Shown here in pieces: positions 46,661 through 54,734 of a stretch of 64,000 bases of DNA. Position 1 is the first letter of the stretch; the number at the start of each line of letters is the position of its first letter. Position numbers and translations under genes: made by a program. This stretch comes from CAXWPM01 sp965206125 (GTDB taxonomy: Bacteria; Acidobacteriota; Terriglobia; 20CM-2-55-15): assembly GCA_965206125.1 (NCBI GenBank), contig CBDBIN010000046.1:1-64000 (forward strand), given 5' to 3'. The notes beneath the pieces were generated by a model. That model worked only from the letters and a program-made list of their open reading frames with translations, searched no databases and was not told the DNA's origin.

Positions 46661-47447
46661 ATGCATCGCGTCAACTACGACGACATCTCCCACCTTTACG
46701 ACGAACCGATTCGCGACCACAAGACCGACCTGAATCGACTTTCTGGCATCGAACCCGGGCCTCAAGGAAGCAGACGTCACGATCCTGGATGTCGGCTGCG
46801 GAACCGGCAGGCAACTCGCCGCGAATCGGAAGCGCTTTCCCCGGATGGGAATGGTGGGAGCGGATCGATTCCGAGGAATGCTGCGCGTCGCAGGCGAAAC
46901 GTGTTCCAGCGTTGGCTGGGTGCAGGCCGACGGCGCGTCGCTGCCGTTTGGAACCGCGAGTCTCCACTACGCGACCAATCAATTCTCCTACCAGCACATC
47001 CGCAATACGGAGCGACTGCTGGGGGAGCTGTACCGCGTGCTCAAGCCGGGAGGACGGTTCGTCATGACGAATATCGATCCATGGTCTATGACGGATTGGA
47101 TCATCTACCGCTATTTCCCCGAAGCGTTGGAGATGGACTACCGGGACTTTCTGCCAATCGAACGGTTCGTCGACCTCATGGAGGGCACCGGGTTCTCCGC
47201 AGTCCGTGCGACGCCCACTTGCTTGAGCAAAAAGGAGGAGCTACGGGAGTTTTTGGCGTTCGCCCGAGACCGCCATCGCGCGTCGCAGCTGATGGCGATT
47301 CCGGACGGAGCCTATGAAACCGGAATCGAAAAACTCGAACACGGAGTCGCAAACTTGGAGGGCTCCGACGCGATTGTGGAATATGATTTTGTGCTGGTAG
47401 TGGTGAGCGGTGAAAAGCCCCGCGCGGCGTTCCCGCTCACAGACTGA
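46661..47447 (+). pseudogene. SAM-dependent methyltransferase, frameshifted
   Basis: ATG 46661 opens MHRVNYDDISHLYDEPIRDH, then between 46730 and 46746 the coding frame moves by one base. The new frame reads FLASNPGLKEADVTILDVGC followed by GTGRQLAANRKRFP (motif I). It continues ATNQFSYQHIRNTERLLGEL and YRVLKPGGRFVMTNIDPWSM to a stop at 47447. The protein would be about 262 residues. It begins 2 bp after the previous methyltransferase, so the two formed one unit. A single-base indel in a real gene or a sequencing error are both possible. Confidence 0.7.
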
Positions 47448-47490
47448 TCGTGGATCTTGTCGATAACTTGGTACATCAAAGGAGCTTCTA

Positions 47491-47865
47491 ATGGCGCACG
47501 TTGGAAAAACTCAACTCACTTACGTTATCTCGGCCCCGCCGGATCAGGTCGCCGAAGGGGATCGTATCTTCGGAAGCCACGGACCGTGGATGGAAGCGAC
47601 TCATCATCGCAGCGGCGATAAAGCACTACTCACCTACAACGTGTCCAAGGCGCCCGAGCTCTCCAACCCGCTGGACACGAGCTCGGTCCCGACCGGGAAC
47701 ACGGTCTTCGTGCTCCACGAGATCTACGAAACTGAGGCGGGGGTGGCCGACCACTTCGAGCAGGCCATGGGCAACTGGAGCGAGTTTCCAGCTTTCGTGG
47801 ACTGGCTTGAAAAGTGTCGGATCACGGGTGTGGCGGTGTCGTCGGTCACCCGTTCCCTCTGGTAG
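47491..47865 (+). CDS. Hypothetical protein, 124 residues (ferredoxin-like dimeric barrel suspected)
   Basis: A strong AAAGGAG site precedes ATG 47491. The sequence (LTYVISAPPDQVAEGDRIFG, ALLTYNVSKAPELSNPLD, TVFVLHEIYETEAGVADHFE, WSEFPAFVDWLEKC) alternates strands and helices and ends VAVSSVTRSLW. This resembles the dimeric alpha-beta barrel of ABM-type monooxygenases and YciI-like proteins, where a yETEAGVADHF helix is typical. No catalytic residue can be named. It is intact and lies between the damaged methyltransferases and an NTF2-like gene. Confidence 0.65.
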   Translation: MAHVGKTQLTYVISAPPDQVAEGDRIFGSHGPWMEATHHRSGDKALLTYNVSKAPELSNPLDTSSVPTGNTVFVLHEIYETEAGVADHFEQAMGNWSEFPAFVDWLEKCRITGVAVSSVTRSLW

Positions 47866-47876
47866 GAGGAGCGCCG

Positions 47877-48224
47877 ATGACAGACCAGGAATCTACGGCA
47901 GCTACGCTCGGACATCATCTTCAGGCTTTCGGCGAAGGGGTCGAAGCAATCATGGCGGACTACACGAACGATTCCGTCCTGATCACTCCGGACGCCACGT
48001 ACCGCGGCCTGGCGGAGATTCGCGATTTCTTTACGGCGTTCGTAGGAGGTCTACCCGAAGGATTGTGGGATGCCTTCAGGCTGAATCGTCAGGAGGTTGT
48101 CGGTGAACTGGCCTACATCGTTTGGGAGGCAAGACCCTGGGTCCTGCTGGGAACAGATACGTTTGTCGTGAGGGAAGGCAAAATCGTGTTTCAGACATAC
48201 GCGGCGCAGCCAGGGACAGAGTAG
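47877..48224 (+). CDS. NTF2/SnoaL-like protein
   Basis: 115 residues from ATG 47877 (GGAGGA upstream). It has the NTF2-like cone-fold pattern: LGHHLQAFGEGVEAIMADYT, SVLITPDATYRGLAEIRDFF, GELAYIVWEARPWVLLGTDT and FVVREGKIVFQTYAA. The family includes isomerases, dehydratases and many proteins of unknown role, so no reaction can be assigned. It is likely cytoplasmic, with no signal peptide. The next gene starts 2 bp after its stop. Confidence 0.78.
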   Translation: MTDQESTAATLGHHLQAFGEGVEAIMADYTNDSVLITPDATYRGLAEIRDFFTAFVGGLPEGLWDAFRLNRQEVVGELAYIVWEARPWVLLGTDTFVVREGKIVFQTYAAQPGTE

Positions 48225-48226
48225 CT

Positions 48227-48727
48227 ATGGGCCCCGAGGCTCTACGCGAGCTGCTCGATTACCACTATTGGGCGCGCGACCGGCTTCTAAGTGCGGTCGC
48301 CGCACTATCGCCCGAAGAGTTCACCCGAAACCTGGTGAGCAGCTTCCCGTCCGTCCGTGACAGTCTCGTTCACATCTATTCAGCGGAATGGATCTGGTGC
48401 TCGCGCTGGCAGGGGCACTGTCCGAAAGCGATGCTGTCGCCGGACGGGTTCGCTGATCTTGAAACGCTCGCAAGTGCGTGGGCAGACCACGAGCGGACCA
48501 TGCGCTCGGTTCTCGAGAGCTTCTGTCCCGACGGCGTTGATCGGGTGATCGGGTACCAGTCTACTGCCGGAGAGGCGTTCTCTTCAGTGTTCTGGCAGAT
48601 GCTCCAGCATATCGTCAACCACGCGTCCTACCATCGGGGCCAGGTGACGACGCTGCTGCGGCAACTGGGCGCCAAGCCGCCTGCGAGCATGGACCTGATC
48701 GCTTTCTACAGGGAGCGGCTTAACTAA
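48227..48727 (+). CDS. DinB-family protein
   Basis: 166 residues forming a four-helix DinB/DUF664-type bundle. RELLDYHYWARDRLLSAVAA is helix 1, with LVHIYSAEWIWCSRWQGH carrying the first metal His. The C-terminal HIVNHASYHRGQVTTLLRQL provides the H-x3-H pair. Members are metal-dependent thiol transferases (bacillithiol/mycothiol S-transferases) or uncharacterised. It is probably co-transcribed with the two preceding small genes. A GCGGCT/AGCCGC inverted repeat follows its end. Confidence 0.85.
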   Translation: MGPEALRELLDYHYWARDRLLSAVAALSPEEFTRNLVSSFPSVRDSLVHIYSAEWIWCSRWQGHCPKAMLSPDGFADLETLASAWADHERTMRSVLESFCPDGVDRVIGYQSTAGEAFSSVFWQMLQHIVNHASYHRGQVTTLLRQLGAKPPASMDLIAFYRERLN

Positions 48728-48732
48728 GCTAG

Positions 48733-49233
48733 CTAGCCGCGACGGCGTTCGGGGATGGGAACGGGGCCAGTCCTAGGTGCGCTTTCTTCGCGCAAAGCAT
48801 CTTCGTCCGACGACAGGGATTCGAGCACGGCGCGCACGCCGTGGAGAATGGCTCCGAACCGGAACAGGGGCTTCGAGACGGCGGCCTTCACACGATCTGT
48901 TCCCGACGCCACGTCGTCCGACAAGCGATCCACCCGGAACTCGACCTTGGCCAGCCCGAACCGCAACCAATTCTGGGTACGTTCGATCTCGGCGTCTAGC
49001 CCGAGGGCTCGTTCCCTGGCGCGAGCCGACCAATCGACAACCCGCTCGGAGGCCGACTCGGCTTCGCGAAGCACACTCTTCAGGTTTGTGTGCAGGGAAG
49101 CGTATTCCTCGCTACAACGCGAAGCCTTCGCGGCCGCGCGGGAAGCCTCGCGATAGATCGCCCACAGCAATGCGGAATTCCAAGCCAGTACAAGGAAGAT
49201 CAGGATGGCAAAGAGGGTCAATTGTAGTTCCAT
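48733..49233 (-). CDS. Membrane-anchored coiled-coil protein of unknown function
   Basis: 166 residues. An N-terminal helix (LFAILIFLVLAWNSALLWAI) anchors it in the membrane. A predicted coiled coil follows (EASRAAAKASRCSEEYASLH, LKSVLREAESASERVVDWSA) with regular hydrophobic spacing, then a polar tail. No family recognised; it resembles DUF948-like phage-shock or cell-envelope helpers in layout only. It converges on the DinB gene, 5 bp away. Confidence 0.6.
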   Translation of the reverse strand: MELQLTLFAILIFLVLAWNSALLWAIYREASRAAAKASRCSEEYASLHTNLKSVLREAESASERVVDWSARARERALGLDAEIERTQNWLRFGLAKVEFRVDRLSDDVASGTDRVKAAVSKPLFRFGAILHGVRAVLESLSSDEDALREESAPRTGPVPIPERRRG

Positions 49234-49370
49234 GGCGACCGACGAAGTCTCCGCAAAGAACGCACGACAAGCATACCGCAGGGGAAATGAGCGCCGTATC
49301 CAAAATCGAGTCCCACGAAAGCCTCTCGAGCCCGGCGTATGGGCCGGTGGTGTTTTCGAAGCGCCTCTCC

Positions 49371-49376
49371 TATAAT
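49371..49376 (+). promoter_or_regulatory. Candidate -10 box for tRNA-Ser
   Basis: A perfect TATAAT in GC-rich sequence, about 74 bp before the tRNA 5' end. No clear -35 box lies at the right distance (TGGTGT at 49348 is poor). The rest of 49234-49449 contains nothing recognisable. Confidence 0.3.
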
Positions 49377-49449
49377 TGGGAAGTTCTCCGGCCTCAGATC
49401 ACTTTCAGGTGCACTCTCGGCTGGTGTGACGCTTGGTTCAAGGGCCTTG

Positions 49450-49538
49450 GGAGAGGTGCTGGAGTGGTTGAACAGGGCTGCCTGCTAAGCAGTTGCATGG
49501 GTTAAACCGTGCCGGGGGTTCGAATCCCCCCCTCTCCG
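49450..49538 (+). tRNA. tRNA-Ser(GCU)
   Basis: 89 nt. Acceptor arm GGAGAGG (49450-49456) pairs with CCTCTCC (49531-49537), with a G discriminator at 49538. The anticodon stem GCTGC/GCAGT encloses loop CTGCTAA, with anticodon GCT at 49484-49486. A long variable arm (TTGCATGGGTTAAACCGTGC region) is typical of tRNA-Ser, and the T-arm has GGTTCGAATCCCC. CCA is not encoded. It reads AGC/AGU codons. It lies at the edge between core and accessory DNA. Confidence 0.93.
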
Positions 49539-50080
49539 TTCTGGATGTCTGTTTGGATGAATGATAATAGGGGTGATACTGAATCGACCCCTAGTCACCA
49601 CCAGTCCGTCCACCACTTCAAGCAGGAATCTCTGGCCTTTCGCAGCAAGAAACCCATTTACCGTAAGGTTGGGCGGGAGCACAGGGCAGCAACGGGCATC
49701 GAAACGGGATCTAGTCCCAAGGCATTAGGATTCCGCGTCGGGAGTCGCAAGACACTGGGGCGGCCCATCCCCGCTCCCCCCCTCGGCGAGCGTTGGCTCA
49801 CCCCCGGCGCTGATCCATAAAAACTTTCAAAAACGAGTTTCAGAACGTGGGAATCCACGTTTCCGATAAGGCGACTTTGCGTCCGAGTGGATTGAAACTG
49901 TCGAGCGAATCGGAGAGTGCGAGGGGCAGCCTGGCTGACGCTCAGCATCAGCGGCGGCGCGGAGCGCCGTCCGCTGTTATGCCGTTGTTGGGCGGTCCGT
50001 TGTTCGCCTGTAGACGAGCCTTGTGCCATCGGCGAACCTATCCGAAACCGCACCTTGCCGTTGTGCTCGGCTGGATCGGT
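49539..50080. other. No supported gene downstream of the tRNA
   Basis: 540 bases. Open frames that run out of the tRNA on either strand are artefacts of the tRNA sequence. Near 49867-49898 one frame reads GDFASEWIETVERIGECEGQ before a stop, similar to a frame at 52921 (GDDTSKWIETVLRVARSQL), perhaps decayed ends of one gene family. A GC-rich palindrome GGCGGCGCGGAGCGCCGTC (49950-49968) lies here too. No integrase or direct repeat of the tRNA end was seen. Confidence 0.35.
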
Positions 50081-50692
50081 TCAGCGTCGCTTCGCTCCGG
50101 TGTCCAGCGGGAGCCGGTCGAAGCCTCCATGGAGGACGAGGGGCTTCGGCGGCCAACCGAGGGGCTTTCCCGTGTCGGCATCCTCGCAGCGGGCGAGCTC
50201 GATGTCGAAGCTGCCGCTGAGTTCACCGGACTCGGCCAGCGCGGTGGTGTTGAGCGTACCGATGGCCGGATCGCCGGGCCGGCAGCGCACCCTCCGGAGG
50301 CGCTCCTCGAACATGAACTCGAAGACCACTTGGGTCTCGGGGGTCACCCGGCCGTCAGCGTCGAGGACGAGGACCAGATCCCAGTCGTCAGCGCCGAGTT
50401 CGAGTCGCCCTGGGCCGACGCTGCCGATGGAGGCGCCGGCGCTCGTCGATTCGAACCCCAGGTGCGCCTCGAGCCCAAAGAGCTGTGGCGGAACGATCCC
50501 GCCGAGCGGCAGGCCGAGGCGCGGCCGGATGATCTGCACCACGAACGCCGGGCCCGACGAGGACCCCGGAACGATGGTGGCGACCGGACGATCCGGCCGA
50601 TACACGACGAGGGAGAAGTAGACGACGACGGCAAAGCCGGCCAGCAGCCCCAGTGGGAGAAGGATCAGCGACGGTTTGCGATCATGTGTCAT
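50081..50692 (-). CDS. Membrane-anchored protein of unknown function, 203 residues
   Basis: An N-terminal signal-anchor (LILLPLGLLAGFAVVVYFSL) is followed by a ~170-residue beta-rich extracytoplasmic part: GPAFVVQIIRPRLGLPLGGI, DDWDLVLVLDADGRVTPETQ, VVFEFMFEERLRRVRC and SGSFDIELARC. Two Cys in the C-terminal half might form a disulphide. No family recognised. Codon use and composition match core genes. It stands alone, with repeat-like GTTGGGCGG words near both sides. Confidence 0.6.
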   Translation of the reverse strand: MTHDRKPSLILLPLGLLAGFAVVVYFSLVVYRPDRPVATIVPGSSSGPAFVVQIIRPRLGLPLGGIVPPQLFGLEAHLGFESTSAGASIGSVGPGRLELGADDWDLVLVLDADGRVTPETQVVFEFMFEERLRRVRCRPGDPAIGTLNTTALAESGELSGSFDIELARCEDADTGKPLGWPPKPLVLHGGFDRLPLDTGAKRR

Positions 50693-51251
50693 GAACGAGT
50701 CGCTCTTCGGTCTTGTCCGCCCAACTAAGTGTTAGCTAGTTCCGTATAGCACCCCAAACCCCGCCTGTCTAGGCTTCGTAAGCACACCACGACGGATGGA
50801 ACAAGTATCAAACATTCAAGGGGTTACTGGATGGCAATTCTTTGCTACGAAGCTTGGCCGGGCTTGCTATTCACGTCCACAGACGCGGTGGTCAATGCGA
50901 TATGTGAGGGGGCTGCTGCGCAAGTGGTGTTCGTCGATGTAGCGGCCGTTAGGCAACACAATTTCATTTTCCCTGAGTCTGCCAGTCGCCGGAATTCACA
51001 CCTCCGGGTAGGCGACGATACGTCCAAGCGGGTTCGGGCGGTTTGCTTAACTGAAGTTGGAAGAGGTTTCAGTAGATCGGAAAGTTCGCTAAGGCCGGTG
51101 TCCTGTGCCGCCGATTGCGTCGTAGCGTGTCATCATACGATTCACCTCCGCCTGTCGCAAGAAGCCCTGCGAAGAACATGCCCTCGTTTCGGGCCGGCCC
51201 AGCGCCCGAGCCGAGTCTTGCCCGGGCGCCTGGACCGATGAGCTCATCGGC
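50693..51251. other. Mostly non-coding; one weak open frame
   Basis: A plus-strand frame from ATG 50831 (with CAAGGGG upstream) to 51241 would give 136 residues starting MAILCYEAWPGLLFTSTDAV. Its second half is Arg/Ser-rich without conservation cues, and I do not trust it as a gene. Near 51011 GGCGACGATACGTCCAAG occurs, identical to 52924-52941. The region is AT-richer than its surroundings, consistent with foreign or decayed DNA. Confidence 0.3.
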
Positions 51252-51467
51252 TCAGTCACCACCTTTGTATTTGAAAGAGACTTTCACTCTGGCCCGGTAG
51301 GCACGAACTTTGCCGTCCTCCAGTTGCAAATCCAACTGCGAGACCTCGGCAATACGCAAGTCCCGCAGACTCTCCGAGGCCAACTCGACGGCGGCTGCGG
51401 CCGCCTTGTCCCATGATTCGGAACTGCTCCCGACCAGCTCGATAACCTTGTAAACACTTTCCGCCAT
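51252..51467 (-). CDS. Dodecin family protein (SecE2/calcium-dodecin type)
   Basis: 71 residues, the normal dodecin length, forming hollow dodecamers. MAESVYKVIELVGSSSESWD, SLRDLRIAEVSQLDLQLEDG and RARVKVSFKYKG match the family. The flavin-stacking Trp of classical flavin dodecins (the DWFEV-type position) is replaced here by RIAEV, while a Trp occurs in ESWDKA, as in the SecE2-type. I therefore expect no canonical flavin storage. A GGAGAAG site precedes ATG 51467. Upstream it shares motif B with the kinase operon. Confidence 0.9.
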   Translation of the reverse strand: MAESVYKVIELVGSSSESWDKAAAAAVELASESLRDLRIAEVSQLDLQLEDGKVRAYRARVKVSFKYKGGD

Positions 51468-51540
51468 TTTCTTCTCCTTTCGCCCGAACAGGCGGCGCGT
51501 TTACCCCGCTTCCGATTGAGCGCCTGCTCGTGCCCCATTT

Positions 51541-51610
51541 CTTATGTCTTGAGCTACCCCTGTAGAACTCGGTAAATACTACGTAAGGTGGGGGTTGGTG
51601 GCAATCAAAC
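51541..51610 (-). promoter_or_regulatory. Conserved upstream motif B (dodecin gene)
   Basis: Counterpart of the motif at 11735-11802; about 36 of 47 positions match from 51542. On the minus strand, in the sense of dodecin, it reads CCTTACGTAGTATTTACC, then a CTACAGGGGTAGCTC core. It lies about 75 bp upstream of the dodecin ATG and just outside the left end of IS30 copy 2 (51632). Confidence 0.4.
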
Positions 51611-51631
51611 AGTCACATGGTTGAATAACAG

Positions 51632-52854
51632 GCTGGTCTTAATGGATCGACGCAACACTTTATCTTAAAAGGAAGAGGTGGAGTGTATGCGGAAAGGGAT
51701 GCGATTCGGTTTCACGGCGGCGGAGAAGGCGGAGGTATGGGATCGGTGGCGGCGAGGGGAATCTCTGCATGAGATCGGGCGAGCGTTTGGCAAGCTGTCA
51801 TCGTCTGTATATTGTCAGCTGGCGCATACCGGAGGCATTCGTCCTCGACCACGACGACGGTCGAGGTTGGCTTTGAGCCTGTCGGAACGTGAGGAGATCT
51901 CCCGCGGGATCGCGGCCGAGCAGTCGTTGCGTTCGATCGCAGAGTGTCTGGGGCGTTCACCCTCGACGGTGAGCCGGGAGATCCAGCGCAATGGGGGCTA
52001 TGATGACTACCGGGCGTCTGTCGCCGATGAACAGGCTTGGAACCGGGCCCGTCGCCCGAAGCGATGTCAGTTGGGTCGCCATCCGCGGTTACGGCGAATG
52101 GTGGCGAGGAAGCTCCGGCGGAATTGGTCGCCCGAACAGATCGCCGGCTGGCTGAAGCGATCCTATCCAGAGGATGAGTCGTATCACGTGTCCCACGAGA
52201 CGATCTATCGCAGCCTATTCGTGCAGGCGCGCGGGGTGTTTAAGAAAGAACTACTTAGACATCTGAGGTCGAGACGAACGATTCGTCGATCCCGACATTC
52301 CAGTCACAAAGGTCACGGGAAAGGGGATCTCGCCGATATCGTATCGATTCGTGAGCGCCCGGCCGAGGTCGAAGATCGTGCCGTTCCCGGTCACTGGGAG
52401 GGAGATCTGATAGTGGGATCGAACAACACCTACATTGCGACCCTGGTCGAACGCCATACCCGTTACGTGATGTTGGTGAAAGTGTCGGATAAACAGACCA
52501 AGACCGTCGTGCCTGCACTGATCAAGCACGCGAAGAAACTACCGACCGAGCTGTATAAATCGCTGACCTGGGATCGCGGCAAGGAAATGGGAGATCATCG
52601 GCGGTTTACCCTGGCGACCGACATCGACGTCTACTTCTGCGATCCGCAGAGTCCATGGCAACGTGGTTCCAATGAAAACACGAATGGCCTGCTCCGACAG
52701 TACTTCCCAAAGAGAACCGACTTATCGGTGCACTCGCAGGCGCACCTGAACAAGGTGGCACGTGAGCTCAATGAACGGCCGCGTAAGACGCTGGAGTTTG
52801 AAACTCCAGCAGAACGATTCAACGCTTGTGTTGCATCGATCGGTTGAGGTGGCA
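51632..52854 (+). mobile_element. IS30-family element copy 2, complete
   Basis: About 1223 bp. The left end carries GGATCGACGCAACAC (51644-51658). The right end, read on the minus strand, begins TGCCACCTCAACCGATCGAT (ending at 52854) and continues GCAACAC, giving imperfect ~27-bp inverted repeats. The left end differs from copy 1 by C-to-T changes (CTTAATGG versus CTCAACGG). Copy 3 shares the right end through the same TGGCA. One intact transposase is inside. Confidence 0.88.
51687..52847 (+). CDS. IS30-family transposase
   Basis: 386 residues from ATG 51687 (GTG 51678 is alternative; AGGAAGAGG upstream). N-terminal helix-turn-helix motifs (EKAEVWDRWRRGESLHEIGR; RSIAECLGRSPSTVSREIQR) bind the ends. 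The DDE core has VPGHWEGDLIVGSNNTYIA, SLTWDRGKEMGDHRRF and RGSNENTNGLLRQYFPKRTD, with the IS30-typical tail HSQAHLNKVARELNERPRKT. It is uninterrupted, so probably active. Confidence 0.92.
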   Translation: MRKGMRFGFTAAEKAEVWDRWRRGESLHEIGRAFGKLSSSVYCQLAHTGGIRPRPRRRSRLALSLSEREEISRGIAAEQSLRSIAECLGRSPSTVSREIQRNGGYDDYRASVADEQAWNRARRPKRCQLGRHPRLRRMVARKLRRNWSPEQIAGWLKRSYPEDESYHVSHETIYRSLFVQARGVFKKELLRHLRSRRTIRRSRHSSHKGHGKGDLADIVSIRERPAEVEDRAVPGHWEGDLIVGSNNTYIATLVERHTRYVMLVKVSDKQTKTVVPALIKHAKKLPTELYKSLTWDRGKEMGDHRRFTLATDIDVYFCDPQSPWQRGSNENTNGLLRQYFPKRTDLSVHSQAHLNKVARELNERPRKTLEFETPAERFNACVASIG

Positions 52855-52873
52855 CGCGTAGTCGGAAGAGTGG

Positions 52874-52895
52874 AAACCCCGAAAAACGGGGGTTT
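52874..52895. terminator. Terminator-like hairpin
   Basis: AAACCCC (52874-52880) pairs with GGGGTTT (52889-52895) around GAAAAAC plus one G, forming a strong stem just outside IS30 copy 2. A short T-run is built into the 3' arm, but no further T tract follows. It would fit the end of a transcript entering from either side. Beyond it to 53068 no gene is seen. Confidence 0.35.
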
Positions 52896-53068
52896 GCGGC
52901 CGCGATCCACTTTACCGGTATGGCGACGATACGTCCAAGTGGATCGAAACAGTCCTGCGAGTAGCGCGTTCTCAACTCGCCGAACCCGGATCTTCATCGA
53001 GGCTAACGTCCAGCAAGGGAGACGACCCCACCGCAGAGTCTGCGGAGTGTGTGGACCTACACGCTTCT

Positions 53069-54667
53069 CTAGAGGGAGGGCGGGGGAATCGGACCCAAAG
53101 CCTCCTCTACGGCGATTCCCAATCCCAATATCTTGCTGTCATCGCCCGGCGGTCCCTGCAACGAGAGACCTACAGGGAGCCCGGAGGTCAGGCCGGCCGG
53201 CACGTTCAGTCCAGGAACACCCAGTCGGGAGCCCCAGAAGAAGTTGGCGATGATGATGTCAAATTCATCAACCCAGGTGCCATTCACCAGAATCTTCTGG
53301 CCCGGCGTGTCTCCGTTGGAATTGATCAATGGTGGCGGAATCAATACGGTCGGAAAGGCCAGAGAGGCGATGTCATTCGACCGAAAGACATCCGCATATT
53401 CACTGGCGGCCTGCCTGATCATTTCTCTCGTCTCTGCCGGTGAAAGCGGCGGAAGAGGGTTTGTCGATCGAGCCGTCGGCGGGTAGGAGTTGCGAAAGCG
53501 GTTCAATTCCTCCACCGTCACACCGGGAACATAGAGCGCAAGCCATTCGGCGAGCAGGCTGTTCGGCCTTCTCATGGCGGCACCCAGACGATCTCCCTCT
53601 TTGAGGTCCAGGAGGGCGTTGAGATCGATCTCTACCAATCGAGCGCCGGCGTCGCGCAGCCTGGAGAAGGCGTCCTGCATCGTCTCTTCCACTCCCGGGT
53701 CGAAGATTCGGCCATCCCAATAGTCAGCGCGCGGAATCCCGATGCGCACATCACGCAGGCTGGTCTCGGGTACCGTCTCGCCGGTTATGACGGCGTCAAG
53801 GAACGCGACGTCGGCGACAGTACGCGCCATCGGACCGATCGTATGCAACAGCCCAGGCGGCGGTACGATGCCGTCGCTGGAGTATCGCTTCCGTGCGGTT
53901 CCTGCCAGAAAGTTGTCCGGTGAATACGTTGAGGGCCGCAGGCCGGCGATACCGCAGAACGCGGAGGGAAGACGCACCGACCCACCCGTGTCTTCGCCCA
54001 GGCCGGCGGGAACGAAGCGTGCGGCAATGGCCGCGCCATTCCCGCCGCTTGACCCACCGGGAATACGACTGGGATCGTAGGGATTACGGACGAACCCGAA
54101 AAACCGGTTGCTCGATGTGACCCCGCCGGGACTGACACCGCCGACCATGGAATGGCAGTTTGCCTTGGCGAAGACAACACCTCCGGCTTTGATCATGACA
54201 TCGACGACCGGGGCGCTCGCCTCGGGAACATATCCCTTGATCATCGCGTTGCCCGCTGTCGTCGGATAGCCGGCGACGTCGATCTGATCCTTGACGACAA
54301 ACGGGAGACCGGACAGCAAGCCAGGCTGGTCGCCGCGGGCGCGGGTCTGATCGATCGTGCGGGCATCCCGAAGCACGCGAGCTTCGTCAATCGTGATGAC
54401 CGCATTCAAGTCCTTGTGGGCGTTGTAGTGCTTGAGAAGTTCCGCAGCGTAGAACTCCGCCGTCATATCTCCCTGTTGAATGTGCTGGACGGCCGCGCGC
54501 GCGCCCAGTTCGGTCACATCCTCGCGGCCGGTCTGCTGGTGTCCCTCGAGCAGCCGCATCGCACCGCCTGTCATGCCGAGCGGAGTCGCCCAGACGGCAG
54601 CTTTGAGCAAACGACGCCGGGAGGTGTTGACCGGCTCAGGTGATGTTCCGCTCTCCTCATGCTTCAT
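53069..54667 (-). CDS. Tat-exported amidase (amidase signature family)
   Basis: 532 residues. The N-terminus has a twin-arginine signal (NTSRRRLLKAAVWATPLG). The amidase-signature triad is complete: Lys126 in GLPFVVKDQID, cis-Ser206 in IPGGSSGGNGAA and nucleophile Ser230 in GEDTGGSVRLPSAFCG. It hydrolyses an amide outside the cytoplasm; the substrate is unknown. ATG 54667 follows AAGGGGGA. It is the nearest cargo gene to IS30 copy 2. The upstream region overlaps the DUF4435 relic. Confidence 0.92.
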   Translation of the reverse strand: MKHEESGTSPEPVNTSRRRLLKAAVWATPLGMTGGAMRLLEGHQQTGREDVTELGARAAVQHIQQGDMTAEFYAAELLKHYNAHKDLNAVITIDEARVLRDARTIDQTRARGDQPGLLSGLPFVVKDQIDVAGYPTTAGNAMIKGYVPEASAPVVDVMIKAGGVVFAKANCHSMVGGVSPGGVTSSNRFFGFVRNPYDPSRIPGGSSGGNGAAIAARFVPAGLGEDTGGSVRLPSAFCGIAGLRPSTYSPDNFLAGTARKRYSSDGIVPPPGLLHTIGPMARTVADVAFLDAVITGETVPETSLRDVRIGIPRADYWDGRIFDPGVEETMQDAFSRLRDAGARLVEIDLNALLDLKEGDRLGAAMRRPNSLLAEWLALYVPGVTVEELNRFRNSYPPTARSTNPLPPLSPAETREMIRQAASEYADVFRSNDIASLAFPTVLIPPPLINSNGDTPGQKILVNGTWVDEFDIIIANFFWGSRLGVPGLNVPAGLTSGLPVGLSLQGPPGDDSKILGLGIAVEEALGPIPPPSL

Positions 54668-54734
54668 TCGAACTCCCCCTTGTAAGTCTCGACGCTTCCC
54701 AGATGCGACCTTCTCTTGGGGAGCATCCCTGCGA

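Noticed and set aside
49509..49820. Open frame beginning inside the tRNA-Ser
   Set aside because: It starts in the tRNA T-arm and reads a typical tRNA-derived peptide; no ribosome site or conserved pattern.
49985..50735. GTTGGGC and GCCCAAC words on either side of the 50081-50692 gene, resembling integron attC core sites
   Set aside because: Neither side has the paired partner site within 60-140 bp, there is no integrase, and the gene lies alone. The words are short enough to occur by chance in GC-rich DNA.
50831..51241. 136-codon plus-strand frame with a weak Shine-Dalgarno
   Set aside because: No recognisable domain, composition changes midway, overlapping frames on the other strand; kept only as a note.
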